Assembly: GCF_010725885.1 (NCBI RefSeq)
Contig: NZ_AP022600.1
Location: forward strand, 310,001-374,000
Direction: 5' to 3'
DNA from: Mycolicibacterium tokaiense
GTDB lineage: Bacteria; Actinomycetota; Actinomycetes; Mycobacteriales; Mycobacteriaceae
Length of the DNA stretch: 64,000 nucleotides
Shown here: one piece after another, positions 1-7,731 of the stretch
Layout: each line of letters begins with the position of its first letter
Numbering within the stretch: the stretch's first letter is position 1
Position numbers and translations under genes: made by a program
Notes under the pieces: generated by a model
What the model was told of the DNA's origin: nothing
Databases searched by the model: none
Seen by the model: the letters and a program-made list of their open reading frames with translations, nothing else

Positions 1-1405
1 GTACGACGTGATCGATCACAAGCGCGGTGTCCGCAAGTCCTACACCGAAGCGCTGATCGGCCGTGGCGACATCTCGATGAAGGAAGCCGAGGACGCCCTG
101 CGCGATTACCAGGGGCAGTTGGAGCGGGTGTTCAACGAGGTGCGCGAGCTGGAGAAGCACGCCGTCGAACCCAGCGAGTCCGTGGAGTCCGAGCAGCTGC
201 CGGCCAAGGGCCTGACCACCGCGGTGGACAAGTCGCTGCTGGCCAAGATCGGCGACGCCCACCTGGCCATCCCGGACGGCTTCACCGTGCACCCCCGCGT
301 CAAGCCGGTGCTGGAGAAGCGCCGCGAGATGGCCTACGAGGGCAAGGTGGACTGGGCGTTCGGCGAACTGCTGGCGCTGGGCTCACTGGTCAACGAGGGC
401 AAGCTGATCCGCCTGTCCGGCCAGGACTCCCGTCGCGGCACCTTCACCCAGCGGCACTCGGTGGTGATCGACCGCAAGACCGGCGAGGAGTTCACCCCGC
501 TGCAACTGCTGGCACTCAACGAGGACGGCACACCGACAGGCGGCAAGTTCCTGGTGTACGACTCGGCGCTGTCGGAGTTCGCCGCGGTGGGCTTCGAGTA
601 CGGCTACTCGGTGGGCAACCCCGAGGCGCTGGTGCTGTGGGAGGCGCAGTTCGGCGATTTCGTCAACGGCGCCCAGTCGATCATCGACGAGTTCATCAGC
701 TCCGGTGAGGCCAAGTGGGGTCAGCTGTCCGATGTGGTGCTGCTGCTGCCGCACGGCCATGAAGGGCAGGGCCCGGACCACACCTCGGGTCGCATCGAGC
801 GGTTCCTGCAGCTGTGCGCGGAAGGGTCGATGACGGTGGCCCAGCCGTCGACCCCGGCCAACTACTTCCACCTGCTGCGCCGGCATTCCCTGGACGGGAT
901 CCACCGCCCGCTGATCGTGTTCACCCCGAAGTCGATGCTGCGCAACAAGGCCGCGGTCAGCGACATCAAGGAGTTCACCGAGGCCAAGTTCCAGTCGATC
1001 ATGGAGGAGCCGTCGTACACCGACGGCGAAGGCGACCGGTCCAAGGTGCAGCGGATCCTGCTGTGCAGCGGCAAGCTGTACTACGACCTGGCCGCCCGCA
1101 AGGCCAAGGACAAGCGTGAGGACATCGCGATCGTGCGCGTCGAGCAGCTCTACCCGCTGCCCCCGCGCCGGCTGGGCCGCACGCTGGACGCCTACCCGAA
1201 TGCGCAGCAGTTCTACTGGGTGCAGGAGGAGCCGGCCAACCAGGGTGCATGGCCGACCTTCGGACTGGCGCTGCCGGAGTTGTTGCCGGAGAAGCTGACC
1301 GGGATCAGGCGGGTGTCGCGACGGGCCATGAGCGCGCCGTCGTCGGGCTCGTCGAAGGTGCACGCGGTCGAGCACCAGGAGATTCTGGACGAGGCGTTCA
1401 ACTGA
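1..1405 (+). CDS. kgd: multifunctional 2-oxoglutarate metabolism enzyme Kgd/SucA, C-terminal part (5' end outside window)
   Basis: This is the last ~467 residues of the thiamine-diphosphate-dependent 2-oxoglutarate decarboxylase/dehydrogenase E1, a TCA-cycle enzyme of about 1,230 residues in mycobacteria. The reading frame is open from base 2, so the gene enters from the left. The visible part holds the transketolase-type pyrimidine-binding domain, with the conserved runs [16 protein letters not shown] and [14 protein letters not shown], followed by the E1 C-terminal domain with [11 protein letters not shown]. The start of the visible frame ([17 protein letters not shown]) matches the family just before that domain. 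A strong hairpin follows the stop codon, so transcription probably ends here. Identification is certain; only the N-terminal domains are missing from view. Confidence 0.97.
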   Translation, partial: YDVIDHKRGVRKSYTEALIGRGDISMKEAEDALRDYQGQLERVFNEVRELEKHAVEPSESVESEQLPAKGLTTAVDKSLLAKIGDAHLAIPDGFTVHPRVKPVLEKRREMAYEGKVDWAFGELLALGSLVNEGKLIRLSGQDSRRGTFTQRHSVVIDRKTGEEFTPLQLLALNEDGTPTGGKFLVYDSALSEFAAVGFEYGYSVGNPEALVLWEAQFGDFVNGAQSIIDEFISSGEAKWGQLSDVVLLLPHGHEGQGPDHTSGRIERFLQLCAEGSMTVAQPSTPANYFHLLRRHSLDGIHRPLIVFTPKSMLRNKAAVSDIKEFTEAKFQSIMEEPSYTDGEGDRSKVQRILLCSGKLYYDLAARKAKDKREDIAIVRVEQLYPLPPRRLGRTLDAYPNAQQFYWVQEEPANQGAWPTFGLALPELLPEKLTGIRRVSRRAMSAPSSGSSKVHAVEHQEILDEAFN

Positions 1406-1422
1406 GGTTCTGACGCCGAGAC

Positions 1423-1467
1423 TGCACGCAGTGCGGGGTTTTCTTCGGAATCCCCGCACTGTGTGCA
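1423..1467 (+). terminator. intrinsic-type hairpin after kgd
   Basis: A 16-bp stem (1423-1438 pairing with 1452-1467, one G-U pair) closes a 13-base loop containing TTCTTCGG. It lies 18 bases after the kgd stop and before the next gene. No long U-run follows, which is common for mycobacterial terminators. The sequence from about 1407 on resembles the hairpin at 4342-4398. Confidence 0.7.
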
Positions 1468-1524
1468 TTGTCGAGGTTCGTCGGTCGAGGCACCAGGTCG
1501 GCGTGCGTCGGTCAAGATGGGGCG

Positions 1525-2007
1525 ATGGACGTCAACGAGGTTCTTCTGCCCGGTGTTGGGCTGCGTTACGAGTTCGACAACACCGACGGTGACCGCATCG
1601 GAGTCATCGCCAAGCGAGGCGGCGACTTCGAGGTGGTGCTCTACGCGGCCGAGGATCCTGACGTCGCGCAGCCGCTGTTCCACCTCAACGCCGACGAGGC
1701 CGATGCGCTGGCCCAGATCCTGGGCGCACCCCGCATCGCCGAGCGGTTCGCCGACCTGACCCACGAGGTCCCCGGCCTGGAGGCGGGGCAGGTTGCCATC
1801 GAGCCCGCCAGCCCCTACGCCGACCGGCCGCTCGGTGACGCCCGGATCCGCACCCGCACCGGCGCCTCCGTCGTCGCGATCGTGCGCGACGAGGACGTGG
1901 CGCCGTCGCCGGGCCCGGCCGACGTGCTGCGCGCCGGCGACATCCTCGTCGTCATCGGCACCGAGGACGGCATCACCCAGGTTCAGCACATCGTCGACAA
2001 GGGCTGA
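1525..2007 (+). CDS. TrkA-C domain regulator of K+/H+ antiporter (KhtT-like)
   Basis: A 160-residue soluble protein. The start is placed at the ATG at 1525 (MDVNEVLLPG); an upstream in-frame ATG would add 19 residues with no family match. The N-terminal half resembles KhtT proteins. The C-terminal half (about residues 85-160) is a TrkA-C/RCK-C ligand-binding domain with the typical GDILVVIGT and preceding VRAGD-like pattern. Such subunits bind nucleotides or protons and gate the partner antiporter. The next gene, five bases downstream, is a CPA2 antiporter, the usual KhtTU arrangement, so the two are very probably co-transcribed. Role is inferred from family and context. Confidence 0.85.
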   Translation: MDVNEVLLPGVGLRYEFDNTDGDRIGVIAKRGGDFEVVLYAAEDPDVAQPLFHLNADEADALAQILGAPRIAERFADLTHEVPGLEAGQVAIEPASPYADRPLGDARIRTRTGASVVAIVRDEDVAPSPGPADVLRAGDILVVIGTEDGITQVQHIVDKG

Positions 2008-2012
2008 GCCCG

Positions 2013-3215
2013 GTGCACGGACCGGTCGCACTGCTGATCCAGATCGGGCTGCTCCTGGTCGTCCTGACCGTCCTGGGTGCGCTGGCCCGCAAGGTGTCGC
2101 TGTCCCCGATTCCGCTGTACCTACTCGCCGGGCTCGCTCTCGGCGAGGGTGGGATACCGATGGAACCGTCGGCCGCCGAGTTCATCGAGACCGGCGCGCT
2201 GGTCGGGGTGGTCCTGCTGCTGCTCACCCTCGGGCTGGAGTTCTCGGTCACCGAGTTCGCCGCCAGCATGCGCAAGCATCTGCCCTCGGCGTGGGTGGAC
2301 CTGGCACTCAACGCGACCCCCGGTGCCCTCGTCGGCTGTCTGCTCGGCCTGGACTTCGTCGGCATCCTGGCGATGGCGGGGGTCACCTACGTCTCGTCGT
2401 CCGGGGTGGTGTCGCGGCTGCTCACCGACCTGCGCCGGTTGGGCAACCGCGAAACCCCCGCGGTGCTGTCAGTGCTTGTCCTCGAGGATTTCGCGATGGC
2501 GGTGTACCTGCCGCTGCTGGCGGTGCTGGCCGCCGGAGGGACATGGCTCAACGCCGTCGTCGGGATCGCCATCGCGATCCTCGCCTTGGCGGTGACCTTT
2601 CTGGCGTCCTACAAATGGGGTCACGTCGTCGAGCGGTTGGTGTCCCATCCGGACTCGGAGCTGCTGCTGCTGCGGGTGCTCGGACTGGCGCTGCTGGTCG
2701 CCGGGCTGGCCGAATTCGTGCATGTGTCCGCCGCGGTGGGCGCCTTCCTGGTGGGCCTGACGCTGAGCGGGGAGACCGCGGTCCGGGTGCGCGAGCTGCT
2801 GAGTCCCTTGCGAGATCTGTTCGCCGCGATCTTCTTCGTGTCGATCGGGTTCATGGTCGATCCCGCGGTGATGATCCCCATGCTGCCGCTGGCGGTGCTG
2901 CTGGCGCTGGTCACCGCGGCCACCAAGGTGGTCTCAGGGATGTACGCCGCCAAGCGGGACGGCGTGGCACGCCCGGGACAGCTGCGGGCGGGCGCGGCGT
3001 TGATCGTGCGCGGCGAGTTCTCGCTGGTCATCATCGCGTTGGTGGGTGAAGCGATCCCGGTGATCGAGGCGATCGCCATGCCCTACGTCTTCGTGCTCGC
3101 CTTTCTCGGCCCGGTGGCCACGGTGCTCAGCGGCCGGATCGCCGCGGCGCCTGCACTGCGGCGCCGGGTGACGCGGCCCGCCCGAGTTCGGCGTACCGAG
3201 CCGCCGTCGGGATGA
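2013..3215 (+). CDS. CPA2-family cation:proton antiporter (KhtU/KefB-like)
   Basis: A 400-residue integral membrane protein starting at GTG 2013, five bases after the TrkA-C gene. About 11-12 hydrophobic segments are visible, with the CPA2 signatures LLLLTLGLEFS near residue 75 and AAVGAFLVGLTLSGE near residue 240. The family exchanges K+ or Na+ for H+ across the cytoplasmic membrane. There is no cytosolic RCK domain in the protein itself, which agrees with regulation by the separate upstream subunit. The last ~60 residues are repeated almost perfectly about 1.1 kb downstream (4162-4335). Transported ion and gating ligand cannot be read from sequence. Confidence 0.88.
   Translation: MHGPVALLIQIGLLLVVLTVLGALARKVSLSPIPLYLLAGLALGEGGIPMEPSAAEFIETGALVGVVLLLLTLGLEFSVTEFAASMRKHLPSAWVDLALNATPGALVGCLLGLDFVGILAMAGVTYVSSSGVVSRLLTDLRRLGNRETPAVLSVLVLEDFAMAVYLPLLAVLAAGGTWLNAVVGIAIAILALAVTFLASYKWGHVVERLVSHPDSELLLLRVLGLALLVAGLAEFVHVSAAVGAFLVGLTLSGETAVRVRELLSPLRDLFAAIFFVSIGFMVDPAVMIPMLPLAVLLALVTAATKVVSGMYAAKRDGVARPGQLRAGAALIVRGEFSLVIIALVGEAIPVIEAIAMPYVFVLAFLGPVATVLSGRIAAAPALRRRVTRPARVRRTEPPSG
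3036..3215 (+). repeat. direct repeat, copy 1 (antiporter 3' end)
   Basis: These 180 bases encode the last residues of the antiporter and recur at 4162-4335 with roughly 90% identity, one missing codon and a shorter tail. The two copies are in the same orientation and bracket the K+ channel gene. Confidence 0.9.
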
Positions 3216-3219
3216 CGAG

Positions 3220-4002
3220 TCAACGGCGCGTCCTCGCTGCGCGTCCAACTTCGTCGTAGGACGGATGCTCGTGATCCCACTCACCAGGATGCCTGCTCAG
3301 TTGCCGGGAAAGGTGGCGAACCTCGTCGCGCAGTTCGTCGATCTGCGCGGCGGTCGCCGCACGATTCGCCGAATCCTCCTCGGACACGCGCTCGACGATC
3401 CATGAGGCCACGGTTGCGGTGATGACGCCGATCAGGCTGATGCCACCGATCATCAGCAGCACGGCAATTCCTCGACCGATCGTGGTCACCGGGTACTCGT
3501 CGCCGTAACCGACAGTTGTCACCGTCACGATCGACCACCAGAGCGCCTCGCCGAAGTTCGTGATCGTGGCCTCGGCAGCGTTGCGCTCGGTCTCGAGCAT
3601 TGCCAGCGATGCCACATAGACCAGGAGCGCCGCACTGGCCGCGGTGTACATCACCACGCGACCGCGAATGGCGTCGCCGCCGGCCCGGTGCAGCACCTTG
3701 ACCAGAACCACGAGCCGCAGCAGGCGCAGCGGGCGCAGGAACGGAAGGACGACGATCGCAAGATCCAGCAGATGCCGGAAGAACCACCGGACCCGTTGCG
3801 GGGCCAGCGCCAGTCGGACGAGGTAGTCCACGACGAATGTCACGTACAGCACTGTCATCACCGCGTCCAAGGTGTTGTTGACAGCGCGCGGCGGCTCAGC
3901 GAGCACCTGCACCGAATAGACCACCAGGAAGATGACGGCGACCGCCGCGAGCACCCATTCGCTGCGGGATTCCCACCGATCGAGCCGTTGCGCGGAGCCC
4001 AT
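3220..4002 (-). CDS. voltage-gated-type potassium channel protein
   Basis: A 260-residue six-helix K+ channel subunit. ATG 4002 is chosen because a GGAAGGTGAG ribosome site lies 9 bases upstream; a longer frame to 4065 adds only a polar tail. The selectivity filter T-V-G-Y-G-D is at residues 163-168, between the fifth and sixth hydrophobic segments. The fourth segment region (about 86-106) carries spaced arginines like a voltage-sensor S4. Residues ~203-240 form a charged, probably coiled-coil tail. It is convergent with the antiporter (4 bases between stops) and bracketed by duplicated antiporter sequence, suggesting it was inserted as a module. Pore function is confident; gating is inferred. 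Confidence 0.9.
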   Translation of the reverse strand: MGSAQRLDRWESRSEWVLAAVAVIFLVVYSVQVLAEPPRAVNNTLDAVMTVLYVTFVVDYLVRLALAPQRVRWFFRHLLDLAIVVLPFLRPLRLLRLVVLVKVLHRAGGDAIRGRVVMYTAASAALLVYVASLAMLETERNAAEATITNFGEALWWSIVTVTTVGYGDEYPVTTIGRGIAVLLMIGGISLIGVITATVASWIVERVSEEDSANRAATAAQIDELRDEVRHLSRQLSRHPGEWDHEHPSYDEVGRAARTRR

Positions 4003-4161
4003 CGATCGATACTCACCTTCCGGTTTACTGGTGCCCGGTCGCCTGCCGTGACGATGTGACGCCACACGCTAGACGCAGGGTTACCCACTACGGGCCCGAC
4101 GGCACCGTGACGGCTGCACCGCCACATGGTCCCGTCAGATGTAGTCAGATACCAGACCGGC

Positions 4162-4335
4162 GCGCTGGTCGGTGAGGCGATCCCGGTGATCGAGGCGATC
4201 GCCATGCCCTACGTCTTCGTGCTCGCATTTCGCGGCCCGGTGGCCACGGCGCTCAGCGGCCGGATCGCGGCGCCTGCCCTGCGGCGCCGGGTGACGCGGC
4301 CCGCCCGACTTGGGCGTGCCGAGCCACCGCCGTGA
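4162..4335 (+). pseudogene. duplicated 3' fragment of the CPA2 antiporter gene (direct repeat, copy 2)
   Basis: The frame here reads GEAIPVIEAIAMPYVFVLAF and onward to a stop, matching the last ~58 residues of the antiporter at 2013-3215 with few changes. Upstream of 4162 the similarity stops abruptly. The open frame continues back to a possible GTG or ATG near 4126, but the added residues have no match, so a functional product is unlikely. The fragment precedes the hairpin at 4364-4398, as if it were the original 3' end of the antiporter gene separated from its body by the K+ channel segment. Confidence 0.85.
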
Positions 4336-4363
4336 TGACGACGTTCTGACCTCGAGAATGCAC

Positions 4364-4398
4364 CCAGGGCGGGGATTCATCGGAAATCCCCGCCCTGG
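4364..4398. terminator. bidirectional hairpin between antiporter fragment and DUF732 gene
   Basis: A perfect 14-bp stem (4364-4377 with 4385-4398) has a 7-base loop. It sits between the converging antiporter fragment and the DUF732 gene. It is related in sequence, including its left flank, to the hairpin after kgd. Confidence 0.65.
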
Positions 4399-4412
4399 AA
4401 ACAGTTTCGGGC

Positions 4413-4775
4413 CTAGATGCCCAGAAGGCCGGGCAGGATCTGCGGGTTGTTGATCCGGTCTCCCAGGGCGGCGACAGCGCCCGGGCAGAACAGCGAGATG
4501 GCCACGCCGGTGAACATGGTGGCCGGGCCGAGGGGGCGGCCGATGGAGTTGGAGACGTCGGCGGCCACATCAGCCATCCGCTGACCGGGTTCGGCGAGCA
4601 TCGGGCAGACCTGCTGGCCGACGGACACGGCGGTGCCGGGGTCGATCCCGGTGATGCCGGCATTCGTGATGGCAGCCAGGAAGGCATCGCTGCCGGGGTC
4701 AGCCTGGGCAGGAGCGGCCGAGGCCAGCATGACGCCGGCAGCCATCGCTGCCACGGCGATCGGGGTGAACTTCAT
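4413..4775 (-). CDS. DUF732 secreted protein
   Basis: A 120-residue small exported protein. The start at ATG 4775 gives a clear Sec signal peptide, with MKFTPIAVAAMAAGVMLASA followed by an APAQA cleavage site near residue 25. The mature part has two cysteines (QQVCPML and LFCPGAV), the pattern of mycobacterial DUF732 proteins, which are helical exported proteins of unknown role. An upstream in-frame ATG at 4814 would bury the signal peptide and is less likely. The gene is divergent from the MBL-fold hydrolase, with 55 bases between starts. No function is known for the family. Confidence 0.85.
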   Translation of the reverse strand: MKFTPIAVAAMAAGVMLASAAPAQADPGSDAFLAAITNAGITGIDPGTAVSVGQQVCPMLAEPGQRMADVAADVSNSIGRPLGPATMFTGVAISLFCPGAVAALGDRINNPQILPGLLGI

Positions 4776-4830
4776 GCTCAGAAAATCGCCGACCGAGGGG
4801 GCTCCGTTACTCATCGACGTAGGGTGACGT

Positions 4831-5736
4831 GTGACATCCGGCAGCCTTGCGGCCCAGTCTGCGGTCCGTCGTTGGCAGATGGACGACGTGACCTTCACCT
4901 ACGTCGTCGACGGGGCGATGTGGCTGGCCGCGGATGGGTTCCTGCCCGCGATCCCGCAGAGCTACTGGGACGACCACCCTGACGAAGTCGGTCCCGACGG
5001 CTTGGTGGCGATGTCCACCGGCGGTCTGTTGGTCCAATCCCCTCTGGCGACCGTGCTCATCGACGCGGGTATGGGGCAGTCCGTCGGCGAGAGCGCCCTG
5101 GGCCGTACCGATTGCGGTGAGTTCCTCAACACCCTGGCGCGTCTGGGCGTCGACCGTGACGCCATCGAGGTCTGCGCTCTGACCCACCTGCACGTCGACC
5201 ATGCGGGATGGATCTTCGTCCAGGACGGGCCCGGGCCTCGGCAACCGACCTTCCCCCGAGCGCAGTACGTGGTGGCCGAGGCGGAGTGGGCGCCGTTGCA
5301 GCGCGGCGAACGCCCCATGGGCGCTTCCGATCGCGAATCCGTGCTGGAGCCGCTGGGCCGCCACCACAACGTCGTGTTCATCGCCGACGGGGACGAGGTG
5401 GCGCCAGGAGTGCGGGCGCTCGTCACCCCGGGGCACAGCGCCGGACACACCTCGTACGTCATCACGTCCTCGGCCGGCAACCGGCTGGTCGCGTTCGGCG
5501 ACGCCTTCCACGTTCCCGCCCAGCTGGCCAATCCTGAGTGGGGTTCGGCGCCGGACACCATGCCTGCGACGGTGCCCACGGCCCGGGCCCAGCTGCTCGA
5601 CGAACTCTGTCGACCGGGCACGTTCGGCTTCGCGATTCACTTCGGCGATCAGCCGTTTGGACAGGTGATGCGCGAACCGGGTGCGGCGCGCTGGCAGCCC
5701 CTGGCCACTGACGTCCTGTTCGGCCCACCGCGCTGA
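4831..5736 (+). CDS. MBL-fold metallo-hydrolase
   Basis: A 301-residue cytoplasmic protein starting at GTG 4831 with AGGG 6 bases upstream. The metal-binding T-H-L-H-V-D-H-A motif (H119, H121, D123, H124) is followed by further ligands in TPGHSAGHTSY (near residue 200) and FGDAFH (near 225), so the dinuclear zinc site looks intact. Overall organisation resembles lactonase/phosphorylcholine-esterase-like MBL proteins. An in-frame ATG at 4879 is an alternative start. The substrate cannot be told from sequence, and the neighbours do not suggest a pathway. Confidence 0.85.
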   Translation: MTSGSLAAQSAVRRWQMDDVTFTYVVDGAMWLAADGFLPAIPQSYWDDHPDEVGPDGLVAMSTGGLLVQSPLATVLIDAGMGQSVGESALGRTDCGEFLNTLARLGVDRDAIEVCALTHLHVDHAGWIFVQDGPGPRQPTFPRAQYVVAEAEWAPLQRGERPMGASDRESVLEPLGRHHNVVFIADGDEVAPGVRALVTPGHSAGHTSYVITSSAGNRLVAFGDAFHVPAQLANPEWGSAPDTMPATVPTARAQLLDELCRPGTFGFAIHFGDQPFGQVMREPGAARWQPLATDVLFGPPR

Positions 5737-5771
5737 CCTCCGCCAGCCGAAGGCGCGGTACCCGCCGTTAC

Positions 5772-5793
5772 CCGCCGGTAGCGGTACCGGCGG
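5772..5793. promoter_or_regulatory. inverted repeat upstream of the SDR gene
   Basis: CCGCCGGTA and TACCGGCGG form a perfect 9-bp inverted repeat around GCGG, inside a longer run of GGTACC/ACCCGCC repeats (about 5756-5800). It lies after the MBL gene and about 50 bases before the SDR start, so it could be an operator or a hairpin ending MBL transcription. Its role is open. Confidence 0.4.
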
Positions 5794-5844
5794 TACCGAC
5801 TAAACTCAACACAAGTCGAATAGCGATGCGAAGGAGTGTTGGGC

Positions 5845-6669
5845 ATGGAGGGCTTCGCCGGAAAAGTCGTCGTCGTCACGGGCGCCGGGTCGGGGATCGG
5901 CCAGGCACTGGCCATCGAACTCGGGCGTCGGGGGGCCAAGGTGGCGATCAGTGATGTCGACACCGACGGTCTGGCCGTCACCGAGGAAAAGCTCAAAGCC
6001 ATCGGGGCACCGGTCAAGGCTGACCGCCTCGATGTCACCGAGCGTGAGGCGTTCCTGCTCTACGCCGACGCGGTGAAGGCCCACTTCGGCAAGGTCAACC
6101 AGATCTACAACAACGCCGGTATCGCCTTCACCGGCGATGTCGAGATCAGCCAGTTCAAGGACATCGAACGGGTGATGGACGTCGACTTCTGGGGCGTGGT
6201 CAACGGCACCAAGGCCTTCCTTCCCCACCTGATCGAGTCCGGCGACGGTCATGTTGTCAACGTGTCCAGCTTGTTCGGCATCTTCGCGATGCCGGGCCAG
6301 TCTGCTTACAACGCAGCCAAATTCGCGGTCCGCGGGTTCACCGAGTCACTGCGCCAGGAGATGCTGGCCAAGAATCACCCCGTTGCGGTGACCTGCGTGC
6401 ACCCCGGCGGCATCAAGACCGCGATCGCGCGCAACGCCACTGCGGCCGAGGGCCTGGACGCCAAGGAGATCGCGCAGGTTTTCGACAAGAAGCTGGCCAA
6501 CACCACACCCGAGCGCGCGGCCAAGATCATCCTGGAGGCGGTACGCAAGAAGAAGGCACGGGTGCTCGTCGGTCCCGACGCCAAGGTGCTCGACGTCGTC
6601 GTGCGGCTTACCGGATCCGGGTATCAGCGGCTGTTCCAGGGCGTGGTGTCGAGGGTCCTGCCGACCTGA
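5845..6669 (+). CDS. SDR-family NAD(P)-dependent oxidoreductase (Rv1245c-like)
   Basis: A 274-residue classical short-chain dehydrogenase. ATG 5845 is preferred over GTG 5836 because AAGGAG lies 8 bases before it. The cofactor loop TGAGSGIG is near residues 12-19, the NNAG motif near 90, and the catalytic S...YNAAK set around residues 140-160 (VNVSSLFG, SAYNAAKFA). The C-terminal part extends beyond the fold to a basic end. Mycobacterial homologues sit between kgd and lpqZ in M. tuberculosis, the same neighbourhood as here. The substrate is unknown. Confidence 0.88.
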   Translation: MEGFAGKVVVVTGAGSGIGQALAIELGRRGAKVAISDVDTDGLAVTEEKLKAIGAPVKADRLDVTEREAFLLYADAVKAHFGKVNQIYNNAGIAFTGDVEISQFKDIERVMDVDFWGVVNGTKAFLPHLIESGDGHVVNVSSLFGIFAMPGQSAYNAAKFAVRGFTESLRQEMLAKNHPVAVTCVHPGGIKTAIARNATAAEGLDAKEIAQVFDKKLANTTPERAAKIILEAVRKKKARVLVGPDAKVLDVVVRLTGSGYQRLFQGVVSRVLPT

Positions 6670-6685
6670 CACCCACTTCACAGTT

Positions 6686-6725
6686 TTCAACGTTTTGTAG
6701 AGACGACTTCAACAAATTGTTGTAG
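6686..6725. promoter_or_regulatory. paired operator-like repeats before the ABC importer operon
   Basis: Two related elements start 22 bases apart: TTCAACGTTTTGTAG (6686-6700) and TTCAACAAATTGTTGTAG (6708-6725). The second contains the perfect 13-bp palindrome CAACAAATTGTTG (6710-6722). A TAGCGT -10-like hexamer overlaps its right end, about 30 bases before the lipoprotein start. Two-turn spacing and overlap with the promoter suggest binding by a dimeric regulator, perhaps the regulator domain encoded at the end of this operon. Confidence 0.55.
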
Positions 6726-6756
6726 CGTCTGATCGCACCACACCTTTGGAGGTCTG

Positions 6757-7731
6757 ATGCGATCAACGTCACGTCGTCAGCTCAGCGTGCTGTGCGCTGC
6801 CCTGCTCGCCACCGCTGCCACTGCCTGCGGCAACGGTGTCGGCGGAGGCGGCGACGCCACGCCGGAACAATCCGGGACGGCGGGCGGTGCGTCGGAAAGC
6901 CAGTCGGCGATACCCGATAACGCCGGCCTGATCGCGGAGATCGAGGCGGATGAGGCACTCTCGGCCGGACTTCCGCCTGAAGTGGTGCAGTCCAAGACCG
7001 TGAACATCGGCTCCAACATCCAGTCCGCTCCCAACAACTTCTACGCCACGGACGGAACCACCCCGATCGGCTACGAGGTGGATCTCGCCAAGGCCATCGG
7101 CGCCAAACTGGGTGTCGAGATGGCCTACCAGGACATGGCCTTCGGTTCGCTGATCACCAGCCTGCAATCCGGGCGCATCGACATGACGATGGCCGGTATG
7201 AACGACACCAAAGAACGTCAACAGCAGATCGACTTCGTCGACTACTTCTCGTCCGGGATCACGATCATGGTGCAGAAGGACAACCCGCAGGACATCACCG
7301 GTCCAGATGCCCTGTGCGGCAAAGCTGTTGCCGTGGTCCAAGGGACCAGCCACCAGAAGTTCGCTGCGGCGCAGAGCGAGAAATGCGCGCAGGAGGGTCA
7401 GCCGCCGGTGAACGTCACCGCCACCGACAGCGATACGCAGAACCAGAATCAGCTGCGCACCGGGCGCGTCGCCGCCATCCTCAACGACCTGCCCAGCGCG
7501 GTGTACATCTCCAGGACCGCCGCGGACGGAAACGCTTTCGAGGTGGTACCCGGGCCGCCCATCGAAGGCGGACCGTACGGAATCGGCTTCGCCAAAACCG
7601 ATCCTGCCCTGCGTGATTCGGTGGAAAAGGCGCTCGCCGAGCTGATGGCCGACGGTACGTACACGCAGATCCTGGAGAGCTGGGGCGTGGAAGAGGGCGC
7701 TCTGACGGAGCCGGCGATCAATGGCGGCTGA
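6757..7731 (+). CDS. amino-acid ABC transporter substrate-binding lipoprotein (family 3)
   Basis: A 324-residue extracytoplasmic solute-binding protein. The ATG at 6757 follows GGAGG by 4 bases. The N-terminus is a lipoprotein signal ending in the lipobox A-T-A-C, so C24 would be lipidated. The mature part carries the SBP_bac_3 pattern: GYEVDLAKAIGAKLG, then SLITSLQSGRIDM and AGMNDTKERQQ, typical of polar amino-acid binders. It is the first gene of a four-gene operon (permease, ATPase, fused PLP enzyme-regulator) with overlaps throughout. The ligand is not predictable beyond an amino acid or amino-acid-like compound. Confidence 0.9.
   Translation: MRSTSRRQLSVLCAALLATAATACGNGVGGGGDATPEQSGTAGGASESQSAIPDNAGLIAEIEADEALSAGLPPEVVQSKTVNIGSNIQSAPNNFYATDGTTPIGYEVDLAKAIGAKLGVEMAYQDMAFGSLITSLQSGRIDMTMAGMNDTKERQQQIDFVDYFSSGITIMVQKDNPQDITGPDALCGKAVAVVQGTSHQKFAAAQSEKCAQEGQPPVNVTATDSDTQNQNQLRTGRVAAILNDLPSAVYISRTAADGNAFEVVPGPPIEGGPYGIGFAKTDPALRDSVEKALAELMADGTYTQILESWGVEEGALTEPAINGG

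Noticed and set aside
383..1468. Long minus-strand open frame opposite kgd (361 codons)
   Set aside because: It is antisense to a certain gene, is Arg/His-rich as expected of a GC-rich shadow frame, and has no recognisable domain.
4126..4335. A complete small membrane protein gene
   Set aside because: Only the part matching the antiporter end is conserved; the first ~12 codons match nothing, so it is better read as a duplicated fragment.
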